64,000 bases of DNA from JACRCT01 sp049841135 (GTDB lineage Bacteria > Myxococcota > Myxococcia > Myxococcales > UBA5297): assembly GCA_049841135.1 (NCBI GenBank), contig JASGHK010000004.1:434001-498000 (forward strand), given 5' to 3'. The notes beneath the pieces are model-generated. The model was not told the DNA's origin. It worked only from the letters and a program-made list of their open reading frames with translations, and ran no database searches. Made by a program: the position numbers and the translations under genes. Positions within the stretch are counted from its first letter, which is position 1. Every line of letters begins with the position of its first letter. Shown here one piece after another: positions 26,075 through 34,975 of the stretch.

Positions 26075-26847
26075 GCGACCACTACGGGCTTCGGGCTCCG
26101 GGCTTCGGGCTTCGGGCTTTCGCGATGCTCCTGCTCGGCTGGGCGGCGCTCTCGTGCGACGCGCCTTCGGCCCTGCCCACTCCTACGGTCGGCGCCGCCG
26201 ATCTCGACCAGGACGGCTACCCGGACGCAGCCGAGCTGGCCAGCGAGGACGACCGCCGCGCCTTCGTCGACTCCTTCGTGGCCATCGCCTTGGCGCAGGC
26301 CCCCGAGCCGGAAGCCGCCTTCGACCCGTCCCAGCGCGACTGCGCGGGCCTCGTCCGCTACGCATGGCGCGAGTCGCTCAAGAAGCACGACGCCGCCTTC
26401 GCCGCCCGCCACCCCGGCCTGCCCCGCCTGCCGGAGATCCGCGCCTTCCACTACCCGGCCGTCCCGGTCCTGGGCACCCGGCTGTTCCGGGTCGGCGCGG
26501 GCCCGCTCGATCCTGCGCCGGGCGCCCTCGAGCGCGACTTCGCCGAATCCGCCCAGGCCGTCCGTCTGGCCGAGGGCAGTGCGCGCCGCCTCGAAGGTCC
26601 GGCCCGCCGCGGCGACCTCTTGCTCTTCGCCCGTCCCGACGGCGCGCACCACCTGATGATCGTCGCCGAGGACGGGGCGGATCCGCTGCTCGTCTACCAC
26701 ACCGGTCCGCACGACGACGGCCCCGGCGAGGTCCGCCGCGTCCGCTTCGCGGCCCTCTCGGCCCACCCCGATCCCCTCTGGCGCCCCAGCCCGGCCAACC
26801 CCGCCTTCCTGGGCGCCTGGCGGCTGCGCATCCTGGAGGGCCCGTGA
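26071..26847 (+). CDS. DUF1175/YfaT-like lipoprotein
   Basis: A protein of up to 258 residues. The annotated ATG (26071) overlaps the previous stop, but the first 18 residues (GLRAPGFGLRAF) are encoded by a CGGGCTT simple repeat. ATG 26125 gives a cleaner lipoprotein start (MLLLGWAALSCD) and may be the real one. The mature part has DQDGYPDAAELASEDDRRAF, DPSQRDCAGLVRYAWRESL, GDLLLFARPDGAHHLMIV and LLVYHTGPHDDG. The last two, with a Cys and His in NlpC/P60-like order, are consistent with the DUF1175 family next to bacterial macroglobulins. Its stop overlaps the macroglobulin start (GTGA). Confidence 0.75.
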   Translation: MSDHYGLRAPGFGLRAFAMLLLGWAALSCDAPSALPTPTVGAADLDQDGYPDAAELASEDDRRAFVDSFVAIALAQAPEPEAAFDPSQRDCAGLVRYAWRESLKKHDAAFAARHPGLPRLPEIRAFHYPAVPVLGTRLFRVGAGPLDPAPGALERDFAESAQAVRLAEGSARRLEGPARRGDLLLFARPDGAHHLMIVAEDGADPLLVYHTGPHDDGPGEVRRVRFAALSAHPDPLWRPSPANPAFLGAWRLRILEGP

Positions 26848-29800
26848 GCGCGCGCGCCCTTCGCCTCGCGGCCGCGGTGGCCGCCTCCACGCTGCTGGTC
26901 GTCGCCCCCGCGGGACCGGCCGGTGCGGCGCAGCTCTTCTTGTCGACGGAGCGGCCGTTCGCGCCTGGCAAGCCCGGCGCCATCGTCAAGCTCGAGGTGC
27001 CGGGGGCGCGCTCGGTGGACGTGCGGCTCTACCGGCTGGACGACCCGGAGCGCTTCTTCGCCGAGCAGGCGGACCTCAAGCACGTGCAGGACCCCGCGCT
27101 CGCCCCGGCGCGCAAGGGCGAGGGCCAGCGGCGCGCGGCCGGGCCGGTCTCGCAGATCCGCCAGTCGCTGTCGGGTGCGGTGCTGGACGCGCGCTCCGCG
27201 CTGCTCTCGGGGCTCTCGCCCGCAGCGCGCTCGCTGGCCGGCGCAGCCCTCGACGGGCCGTCGGGGGCGGCGCGCCAGGCGCTGCCCTTCCTGCGCGGGC
27301 TGGAGCTGGTCGAGCGCTGGGACCTGGCCTGCGGCGCGGGCGACGCCGAGTTCAGCTACTGCGACCTCGACGTCGGGCCGCGGCCGGCGGGCGCCTACCT
27401 GGTGGAGGCCGTGGCCGGGCGCGAGGTGGCGCACGCCGTGGCCCTCTTCTCGCGGCTGCAGCTCGTCGCGCGCCGCACCGAGAACGCCCTCTCGGTGCTG
27501 GCGGTCGACGGGCAGACGGGCGCGCCCATGCCCGGCAGCGTCCGGCTGAGCGTCCTCGCCCAAGGCGCCGCTCCGGTGCACGGGGCGACCTCGCGGCAAG
27601 GGCTGTGGCAGGGCAAGGTCCCCGCCCGTCCCGTCCGCGTGGTCGGCATCCAGGGCTCGGACGTGGCGGTGCTCGAGCTGCCGGCGGTCTTCGCCGCCGA
27701 CCCGGCGCCGGCGGCGCTGCTGCTCACCGACCGCGGCGAGTACCGCCCGGGCGAGCGCGTCTTCTTCCACGGCTTCGTGCGCTCGGCCGAGGAGAAGCTG
27801 GCGCTGCCCCGCTCCGAGCGCGTGGAGCTGGCCGCCTACGACGCCCGCGGGAGCCTGTTCTGGGACGGCGAGCGCGCGCTCTCGGAGCAGGGCGGCTTCG
27901 GCGGCGAGCTCGTGCTGCCGCCCGGCCTGCCCGAGGGCCTCTACCGCCTGGCGGCGACGGTGGAGGACGGCGCCGCGGGGGCGGAGTTCATGGTGCGCGA
28001 GGCGCCCGAGCCGGCCTTCCAGGTCGAAGCGACGCTCGAGGCCCCGGGGGCCGGGCTGCCGGCGCGCGCCGCGGTGCGCGCCACCGCCCTGGGCCGGCCG
28101 CTCGCGGAGGCGCAGTTCGCCTGGCGGGCGGTCCGCACCAGCCTGGGCGGCGACGGGCCGCGCTCGCCCGAGGAGATCGACCGGGGCGAGGTCACGGCGG
28201 GACCGGACGGCCGCGCCACCTTCTCGTTCGACACGCTCGCCGGCGCCGACGCGCGCTACGAGGTCTCGGTGCTGGCCCGCGACGCCGCCGGACGGGTCGG
28301 CGCAGCGAGCGCCTCGGCCACCGTCGTGCGCGCCGCCGAGCGCGTCACGCTCCTCGCCGAGCGCAAGGTGGTCTCCCCCGGCGAGACGGTCACGGTGGGG
28401 GTCCACGCACACGGCGAGGGCGAACGGCCCCTCTCGCTCGACCTGCTCGCCCGGGTGAGCCGCTCGGGCGCGGCCGGGGAAGGGACGCGGGAGCAGAAGG
28501 TGCTCGACCAGGCGCTGCGCACCGGCGCCGACGGCCGCGGGAGCGTGACCTTCGTGCCCACCGTGCCCGGCTACTACGAGGTCGAGGTGCGGCGGGGCGA
28601 GGCGCGCCTCGCCGAGACGTACCTGTACGTGACCGCCGCGGGCGGGGACATCCCCTTCTCCCCCGACACCCTGGTCCTCGTGCCGGACCGCGCCTCCTAC
28701 GCCGTCGGCGACACCGCGCGGGTGCTGGTCCTCTCGCCCTTCGAGTCCGGGACGGCGCTGGTGACGGTCGAGGGCGCGGAGCTCTTACGGCAGGACGTGG
28801 TGACCGTGCGCGGCGCGTCGGCGGTGGTCGCGGTCAAGGTGGCCGTTGCGCACGCCCCGGACTTCACCGTCTCCGCCCAGGCGGTGGTCGGCGAGCGGGC
28901 GTTCAGGGCCCAGCGCCTGCTTCCGGTCGCGCCGCGCGGCGAGACCCTCACGCTGCAGGGCGCGCTCACCCCCTCCGGCGCCACGCCCGGAGCGATGCAG
29001 CTGTCGGTGGAGGTGCTGGACAAGGCGGGCAAGCCGGCCGCGGGCGCGGAGCTGTTCGCGGTGGTCCGCGACGCCGCCGGGGTCGGGCCGAGCGCGCCGC
29101 CGCTCTTCGCCTTCTTCCACCCCGACCGGATCTCGGACGGGGTGACGGCCAGCTCCACCCTCTATCGCAGCTCGAGCTCGGGCCGGCCGTTCGCGAAGGC
29201 GCTCCTCGACGAGGAGGGCGCGTTGCCCTTCAAGGGCCTCGCCCAGGGCCGGCCGAGGCCGCGGGAAGCCGGCACGCTCCTGTCCGCCGCCGCGGTCGCC
29301 GACGCCCACGGCCACGCGCTGCTGGCGTTCTCCGCGCCGCCCTCGGTCGGGCGCCTGGCGGTGGAAGTTCGTGCGGTCTGGGGCGCGGCGGTGGGCGAGT
29401 GGAGCGCCGTGCAGGATCGCTCCCTGTCGAAGGTGGCGCTCTCGGTGCCGCGCTTCCTGCGCCCGGGCGACGAGGCGCTGGCGCGCGTGACGGCGACGGC
29501 CTCGGGCCGCTCGGTCCCGGTGGAGCTCTCTGTGGCGCGGAGGCGCCTGCCCGCGGCGTCGACACCGCCGCTTTGCCGCTTTCGGGCGACGGCCTCGAGC
29601 GGGTGATGACCGCGCGCCTCGAGGGCCTGGGCCTGCTGTCGACCCGCATCGCCGCCGCGCCGGCCGAGGACCGCGAGCGCGCCGGCACCTCGGGCCTCGT
29701 GGCCGGGCCGGGCAAGCTCGCGCTGCCCACCACCGCCCCGCCCGCGACGCTCTATCTCTCGGCGGGCCCCGCCGCGGCGGCCGCGGCGGCGCGCCGATCG

Positions 29801-31129
29801 ATGGGCGCCACCTTCGAGCCCGCGACCTCCCGGGCCATCGCGCGGGTGACGGCGCGGCTCGCGCAGTGGAAGGGGACCAGCGAGCCGGGGCCCGAGCTGC
29901 GCGCGGCGGCGCTGGCCGACGTGGCGGCGCTTTTGGGCCTCGCGCACCCCGAGGGCGTCTTCGGCGCCTACGACGGTGCCCCCGCGGACTCCTCCCTCAC
30001 CCTGGAGGCGATGCTGGCCTTGGCGCTGGCCCACGAGGCCGGGTTGCCGGTCGAGGAGGGCCTGTCGGCGCGCGGGGCGGAGCGGCTCAAGGCTGCCAAG
30101 GATCGTGGCGCCATCGCCCTCCTCGCCCTCGCGCTGCTCGAGGAGCTGCCGGAAGACGCCCTTGGCTCGCTGCTGGAGACGGAGCTCGCGGCGGAGTCGG
30201 CAGGGCAGCTGGGCTCGGTGAGTGACCGCGCGGCGCTCGCCTGGGCGCTGGAGTCCTCGGGGCGGAAGGCGGCGGCGCGCGAGGTGGCGCTGCGGCTGGA
30301 GAAGTCGGCGCGCTCCGGGCTCGCGGGCACTTGCTTCGTCGACGCCTGCCCGCTGGTGGAGCCGTCGCGCGAGACGGTGCGGGCGACGGCGCTGGCCACG
30401 CTGGCCTTGCGGCGGGTGCTGCCCAAGTCCCCGGTGCTGGCCGGGGCCCTGCGGTTCCTCCTGGCGCACCGCGGCGCGGGGGACTTCGGGGGCGACCCCG
30501 CGGGCGGCCTGGCGGCCTTGGCGGTGGCCGAGGCTGCGGGCGCGCTGACGCCGTACGGGGCCTCGGCGTCGGTGGAGGTCGCGGGCAGGCTCGTCTCCAT
30601 CCTGCCGAGGCTGTCCGCCGAGTCCGAGAGCCGCGTCGAGCTGCCCGCGGGTGCGGCGGCGCTCAACGTCGCCGGCGGCGGCGGCCTCTTGCTCTGGCGA
30701 ATCGAACGCAGCGTCCCGGTGGCGAGCGGGGCCGTCCAGGTCGAGCGGCTCTGGACGGGGCCGGGCGGCGAGAGCGGCGAGGCCATCAAGCTGGGCGATA
30801 GGGTGGAGGTGACGCTGACGATCCGCGCCGAGGAGAAGACGGGCCCGGTGCGCATCGACGACCCCTACCCGGCCGGCCTCTCGCCGGTGGAGCAGGAGGG
30901 CGAGCAGGAGAGCTTCCGCAAGCTGGACGAGCGCTCGCGCCGGCTGCTGCTGAGCGACCGCGTTGTCTTCTTCCTGCCGTCGCTCAAAGCCGGCGAGACC
31001 GTCCTGCGCTGGCAGGCCACCGCCAAAGTCGCGGGGACCTTCCTGGCGCCGCCCGCCCGCGTCGAGGCCGGAGCGCAGCGCGGGCAGAGCGAGGCCGGCA
31101 CGCTTCAGATCGAGGAGGGGGCGCGATGA
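26844..31129 (+). CDS. alpha-2-macroglobulin-like protein, YfaS/MagD type (one frameshift)
   Basis: About 1,428 residues, exported (VSARALRLAAAVAASTLLVV...PAGAAQ). It contains successive macroglobulin beta-sandwich domains: LLLTDRGEYRPGERVFFHGFV is the MG bait-region entry seen in bacterial macroglobulins, and SLSKVALSVPRFLRPGDEALARV marks the A2M domain. A helical thioester-fold-like region (~1050-1300) follows. No CxEQ thioester motif is found, as in E. coli YfaS and Pseudomonas MagD. The frame breaks near 29525 (VELS..) and resumes GAEAPARGVDTAALPLSGDG; one base lost at GAGCTC explains it. It would trap proteases in the periplasm together with the flanking gene products. Confidence 0.85.
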
Positions 31130-31812
31130 GACGCCTGTGGCCACTCGCAGCCGTCCTGTTGCTCTGCGCTGCCGGCGACGCGCCGAAGGTGCGCATCCAG
31201 TCGCCGCGCGGGGGCTGGACCTCGCAGCGGGTGGCGCTCATCTCCGGCTCGGTCGGCGACCGCAAGGCCAAGGCCGTCCAGCTCTCGCTCAACGGCGTGC
31301 CGCGCACCATCAACGCCCACGCCGGGCGCTTCGAGGCGCGGCTGCCGGTCAAGCCGGGCACCAACCACGTGGAGGTCGTCTCGCCGGCGACGAGCTCGGC
31401 GGCCGGCCGCGACCAGGTGCGGTTCTTCGCCAACGTGCCGCCCACGGACCTGCAGATCCTGCTCACCTGGGACACCGACGGCACCGACCTCGACCTGCAC
31501 GTCGTCGAGCCCAGCGGCGAGGAGTGCTACCACGGGCACCGCAGCACCGCGGCGGGCGGCGTGCTGGAGGTCGACGACACCGACGGCTACGGCCCGGAGG
31601 TCTTCCTGCTGCCGCGGGCGCCCCTGGGGACCTACCGGTTCACGGTCGCCTACTACGATGCCGGCCGCGCCGCGCAGACCGACGCCAACGTCGAGGTCAT
31701 CGTGCGCGAGGGCACGCCCAGTGAGCGCCGCTACCAGTTCCCCATCACCTTGACCCACGAGGGCGAGACGCTCGAGGTCGGCAGCTTCCTGGTGGAGCAG
31801 CCGGTGGAGTGA
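31126..31812 (+). CDS. YfaP/DUF2135-like secreted protein
   Basis: A 228-residue exported protein with signal peptide MRRLWPLAAVLLLCAAGDA. Ig-like N-terminal domain: VRIQSPRGGWTSQRVALISG and GVPRTINAHAGRFEARLPV. The C-terminal DUF2135-type domain has LLTWDTDGTDLDLHVVEPSG, GGVLEVDDTDGYGPE and APLGTYRFTVAYYD. It closes the macroglobulin operon (ATGA overlap with the macroglobulin gene). Pieces of this gene and its 3' flank recur at about 39148, 48481 and 49228, so the locus has been copied or recombined repeatedly. Confidence 0.85.
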   Translation: MRRLWPLAAVLLLCAAGDAPKVRIQSPRGGWTSQRVALISGSVGDRKAKAVQLSLNGVPRTINAHAGRFEARLPVKPGTNHVEVVSPATSSAAGRDQVRFFANVPPTDLQILLTWDTDGTDLDLHVVEPSGEECYHGHRSTAAGGVLEVDDTDGYGPEVFLLPRAPLGTYRFTVAYYDAGRAAQTDANVEVIVREGTPSERRYQFPITLTHEGETLEVGSFLVEQPVE

Positions 31813-31890
31813 CGCCCGGGTGGACGGCACCCGGCTCCTGGGCTTGCTGTAGGTTGGATTGGTTTTTCTGACATATCCGGCAGGCTTCGC

Positions 31891-31916
31891 ACCCAACCGC
31901 GAGCTGCTCCGGTTGC
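31891..31916. repeat. 26-bp direct repeat, left copy, with internal inverted repeat
   Basis: Identical to 33733-33758. The repeat runs ACCCAACCGCGAGCT...CTCCGGTTGC and contains arms CAACCG/CGGTTG separated by 10 bases. The two copies bracket five small overlapping genes. The DNA just left of this copy matches the scrap at about 48690 only up to the repeat, which marks a junction. Confidence 0.75.
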
Positions 31917-31951
31917 CCTGCTCTAGGGACTTGGCTTCCGGGGAGTGCCTG

Positions 31952-32260
31952 ATGTTCTGCCCGAAGTGCGGCGACTCGATGACCGACACCGGCAACGGCC
32001 TGGAGTGCAGGCGCGGCCGGATGCCGCTGTCGCAGCGTCTTGAGCGCCGGCTACGCGCCGCCTACGAGGCCGGCGAGGCGAAGAAGCTCCAACCCGCGCC
32101 GACGCCCACGTTCGAGGTCGGTGGGACTTGGCACTGCCCGGCCTGCGGCGCAGCCGTGGACCCCGATCTCGTCTGCTCAACGTGCAAGAAGTCGCTGAGG
32201 CCCTTCATCTACGAGCTTGTGGAGCTTCATCCGCACCAGAAGACCGGGCACTCGCCATGA
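31952..32260 (+). CDS. small double zinc-ribbon protein
   Basis: A 102-residue protein starting MFCPKCGDSMTDTGNGLEC (GGGAG 8 bases upstream). It has an N-terminal CPKC...C half ribbon, a basic helix (LSQRLERRLRAAYEAG) and a C-terminal ribbon CPACGAAVDPDLVCSTCKKSL. Such proteins usually bind zinc and often nucleic acid or protein; no specific family function is known to me. First of five genes that overlap by ATGA/TGATG between the 26-bp repeats. An upstream in-frame extension to 31859 crosses the repeat and lacks a ribosome site. Confidence 0.72.
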   Translation: MFCPKCGDSMTDTGNGLECRRGRMPLSQRLERRLRAAYEAGEAKKLQPAPTPTFEVGGTWHCPACGAAVDPDLVCSTCKKSLRPFIYELVELHPHQKTGHSP

Positions 32261-32544
32261 GGTACTTCCGCGTCCTGCTGGAGGGCAGCAACCTCGTCAT
32301 GCCCATCGACGGCGTGCCTGCCCGTTGTGGCTTCTACACGACGCGCTACGTCGCGTGCGAGGACGAGGCTCAGGCAGAGCAGTTGGCGCGCGAGCTAGCA
32401 CTTCGGGAACTCGCGGAAGAGGGCTTCGGCTCCGGCGCCGAGGTCGTGGTCGTGGTCGAAGAGCTGGTTGAGTTGGTGTCGTTTGAGGGAGTGAAGCCGC
32501 CGGGCAAGGGCTTCTCGTTCTTCCCCGAGGAACCGGACGCCTGA
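32257..32544 (+). CDS. 95-residue hypothetical protein of the cassette
   Basis: Begins MRYFRVLLEGSNLVMPIDG, with CGFYTTRYVACEDEAQAEQLA and a hydrophobic strand VVVVVEELVELVSFEG. No signal peptide or membrane segment. The alternating pattern suggests a small alpha/beta fold. It overlaps the zinc-ribbon gene (ATGA) and the next gene (TGATG), so the five genes are probably translated together. Function unknown. Confidence 0.68.
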   Translation: MRYFRVLLEGSNLVMPIDGVPARCGFYTTRYVACEDEAQAEQLARELALRELAEEGFGSGAEVVVVVEELVELVSFEGVKPPGKGFSFFPEEPDA

Positions 32545-32726
32545 TGCGACTCCTCTTCATCGAGAACCACGCGGACTTCGCCAACATCGTGACGGCCAAG
32601 TTCCTCACCGCGCATGAAGTCGTCATCGTCCGCAGCTTGGCCGAGGCCCGGCGCGTGCTGGCGAGCTACGGGGAGGTCGTCACCCGCCGACGGGGCAGGC
32701 GGCCGAAGACGGGGGGGCGCCGATGA
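32544..32726 (+). CDS. truncated response-regulator receiver domain
   Basis: A 60-residue frame starting MRLLFIENHADFANIV...AHEVVIVRSLAEARRVL. This matches the first beta-alpha-beta of small receiver proteins common in this kind of genome. After ~43 residues it ends in a basic tail (EVVTRRRGRRPKTGGRR), so the phospho-acceptor aspartate region and the rest of the domain are missing. It may be a relic retained for translational coupling, or a tiny protein with a new role. It overlaps both neighbours. Confidence 0.55.
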   Translation: MRLLFIENHADFANIVTAKFLTAHEVVIVRSLAEARRVLASYGEVVTRRRGRRPKTGGRR

Positions 32727-33220
32727 ACCTCCGAGTCGCCATCATGGCGGGCATCGCGCTGATGGCACCGGCCATCGCCGTACTTGCTGCGGACCCGGAG
32801 TACGAGCCGAGGGTCAGTGTGCATTCGGAGGCGCGCTGGGATGGCGGTTCCTGTACTGGCGCCCTTGTGGCACTGAAGTCGGGCTGCCCTGTCACTGTCC
32901 GCCTCGTCGAGGGCAACAGCGTCCATGCCCCGGTAGACACCGTCCCCTGCGGCAAGAGCGTCCCTCTCTGCGGAACCCCCGTTCCTTGCCCCTGCCGCTC
33001 GAAAGCCGCCCCCCCAGTCCTGCTAGATGCGGTTGGCGACGGAGGGCTGCCAACGTGCAGCGGCGCCGAGGTGTCCCTGTCGGGCGCCAGGATGATGTTC
33101 GTGGGTGGCGGGCTCGTCAGATGTCAGCCCACTCTGCCTGACGACACCGGCCTGCTCGATTTGAACCCGGAGTTCTCACGCGAGCCCTTCGTCCACGAGC
33201 CGAAAGGCGCTCACCCATGA
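32723..33220 (+). CDS. secreted Cys-rich hypothetical protein of the cassette
   Basis: A 165-residue protein with signal peptide MNLRVAIMAGIALMAPAIAVLAAD. Eight cysteines in the mature part (GGSCTGALVALKSGCP, DTVPCGKSVPLCGTPVPCPC, LPTCSGAEVS) suggest disulfide stabilisation outside the cytoplasm. No family recognised. Overlaps the truncated receiver gene and the next gene by four bases each. Confidence 0.65.
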   Translation: MNLRVAIMAGIALMAPAIAVLAADPEYEPRVSVHSEARWDGGSCTGALVALKSGCPVTVRLVEGNSVHAPVDTVPCGKSVPLCGTPVPCPCRSKAAPPVLLDAVGDGGLPTCSGAEVSLSGARMMFVGGGLVRCQPTLPDDTGLLDLNPEFSREPFVHEPKGAHP

Positions 33221-33694
33221 CCCTCAAGGCGTCGTTCGATGACCCCGAGCACGGCTGGGTCTGCTTGACGATCTCGACGCCCGAGTCGCAAGTGCAGGTG
33301 GTGGCTTCCTTCACACCCCACGACTCATTCCTCGCCCTGGTCAACGCGCTCCACGCCCTGCTCCAAGCTGATGGCCGCCAGACCGTCGTATTGAACGAGG
33401 AGCCCCAGGAGGTCGATTCTCTACTTCACGAGGACAGGTGCGACCGTCGCTCTGGAAGTCCGGCGCTTCCCCGACCGTCGCCGCTTGGCCGGCTCGGGCA
33501 CGCAGTTGCTCCGGCTGGAGGGCACCTACGACGAGGTGTGCTTGCCGTTCTGGCGTGCGCTGCGAAGCCTCCAGGGGCGGTTCACCGCCGAGGAGTTGCG
33601 CGCACGCTGGCACCGCGCGTTCCCGTGGGAGGAGTTGGTCCGGCTCACGGCTGCGCTCGATAGGAAGAACGAGAAGCGGAAGCCTCGATCCTGA
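33217..33694 (+). CDS. hypothetical protein, last gene of the cassette (one frameshift)
   Basis: Starts MTLKASFDDPEHGWVCLTI, continues FTPHDSFLALVNALHALLQ to about 33420, then changes frame and resumes YFTRTGATVALEVRRFPDRR, LLRLEGTYDEVCLPFWRALRSL and FPWEELVRLTAALDRK. Together these give a coherent ~158-residue protein. The break is in GATTCTCTAC. No family recognised and no signal peptide. It ends 39 bases before the right 26-bp repeat. Confidence 0.58.
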
Positions 33695-33732
33695 CGATCA
33701 GCGGGTACTCCCACTTGGTGTTTCACGCTGCC

Positions 33733-33758
33733 ACCCAACCGCGAGCTGCTCCGGTTGC
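33733..33758. repeat. 26-bp direct repeat, right copy
   Basis: Identical to 31891-31916. Immediately right of it begins an IS91-like transposase remnant, so the repeats could be ends of an excisable or captured segment. Confidence 0.75.
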
Positions 33759-33769
33759 AGTGTGCCCCT

Positions 33770-33973
33770 GCCCCAGGCTGCTGGCCTGCGCAGGCGGATT
33801 CGGCCTGCAGGCGGCGCGTCACCTGCACGCCCAACGACCGAGAGGGGCTGGCCTTCCTGTGCCGATACAACTTGAGACCGCCGGTTGCGGTCGGTCGGCT
33901 GAGCGAGTTGCCGAGCGGCCAACTCCTCCTGCGGTTCAAGCGCCCGCTGGCCGACGGGACCGCCGCGCTCGAG
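33770..33973 (+). mobile_element. remnant of an IS91-like (Y2) transposase gene
   Basis: Conceptual translation gives GFGLQAARHLHA, then in the next frame NDREGLAFLCRYNLRPPVAV, GRLSELPSGQLLLRFKRPL and ADGTAALE. This matches the conserved central part of IS91/IS801-family transposases (putative-transposase Y2 family). Only about 65 residues remain, with a frame change near 33835 and no catalytic tyrosines, so it is inactive. It lies at the edge of the cassette and the mosaic zone. The next ~130 bases read GYEVEIRITRKASANAAFVF, an unidentified fragment. Confidence 0.7.
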
Positions 33974-34101
33974 CGCGAGTTGACGGCTACGAGGTCGAGA
34001 TCCGAATCACCCGAAAGGCGTCTGCCAATGCGGCCTTCGTCTTCTCGCTTGATGGTGGGGACACGTTCTCGCCCGAGATCGCGGTGCCGGTTCGTCTTCG
34101 C

Positions 34102-34668
34102 TCACGGGCGGGGGCGCAACACCGCTCGAGCCCGATCGCGCTGCCAGGCCTGCTCGGCCTCACGTGAACGCACCGCTGCTTCTTGTGCCGGCCGGGGCTC
34201 GTCCTTCTTCCAGGTGAGGTGGACATGCACCTCCACCACCGCCTGGACGCACTGGTCCATGACGTCAGCCGCCGCCTCCCGGGCTGTCTCGTGCCAGGTC
34301 ATGCTCTCGGCGTACTCCTCGTCCTCGGCCAGGCAGAGCCCGCCGCCCGGGTGCCACGCCGCGCCCAGCACCGCCGCCCCGAGTTCGAGGATGCTGCCCC
34401 AGTAGCAGTAGAAGACCGCACCCGATTGCGCCCCCGAGAGCTCCTCGTCGCTCGCCTCGCCGCGCAGCCAGCGCCGCTTCACCTCGAGCGGCTCCGCGGG
34501 CGGGAAGAGGGAGTAGCCCGCCGCGCGGTGGATGGGCTTGCAGACCGCGAGGGCGTGCTCGGCGCAGTCGCACATGAACGCGTGGAGGTCGCGGTCGGAG
34601 GCCGCGGCGAGCAGGGCGCACAACTCGGCGTCGTCGGCGGGCCACGCAGGGGCAGCGTTCACGAGCAC
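34102..34668 (-). CDS. hypothetical protein, N-terminus uncertain
   Basis: A 188-residue frame with MLVNAAPAWPADDAELCALL, DLHAFMCDCAEHALAVCKP, AGYSLFPPAEPLEVKRRWL, VFYCYWGSILELGAAVLGAAW and VMDQCVQAVVEVHVHLTWKK. Codon use and the coherent reading suggest a real gene. The frame stays open upstream (…AQEWAYDALVLTEVL) to a stop at about 34775 with no ATG, so the 5' end may be lost or frameshifted. Family unknown. Its C-terminal part overlaps the unidentified fragment on the other strand. Confidence 0.5.
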   Translation of the reverse strand: MLVNAAPAWPADDAELCALLAAASDRDLHAFMCDCAEHALAVCKPIHRAAGYSLFPPAEPLEVKRRWLRGEASDEELSGAQSGAVFYCYWGSILELGAAVLGAAWHPGGGLCLAEDEEYAESMTWHETAREAAADVMDQCVQAVVEVHVHLTWKKDEPRPAQEAAVRSREAEQAWQRDRARAVLRPRP

Positions 34669-34884
34669 CTCGGTCAGGACCAGGGCATCGTAGGCCCATT
34701 CCTGCGCGGGCCTCAGTGGATCAAGAGCAAGAGCTCGACCGCGGGTCGAAGGAAGCTCGAAATGTCAGGTCCACGCCCTGGCCGAGTAGCGGCGCGTCCG
34801 AGGAGGCCGCAATGGTCGTGGCGTCGCCCTCGGAGGGGCGTTCAGGAGGGGTGCTGGAAGTCGCGTGCGCACACGCCTTGCGCC

Positions 34885-34906
34885 TCTGGCCCCTGCAGGG
34901 GCCAGA
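34885..34906. repeat. 22-bp perfect palindrome
   Basis: TCTGGCCCCTG followed by its exact reverse complement. It lies in a 307-base gap between two reverse-strand genes in which nothing else was recognised. It could be an operator or a recombination-related site; as RNA it would have no loop. Confidence 0.55.
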
Positions 34907-34975
34907 CGGTCCTCGGCACGTCGTTGCGAGCTGAGCGTTTAGGACCTGTACGAACTTGCTCGTGGAGGCCGCGAG

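Noticed and set aside
31891..33758. Integron attC-bounded cassette
   Set aside because: The 26-base repeats have short inverted arms but no RYYYAAC/GTTRRRY core, no integrase is present, and the cassette has several genes.
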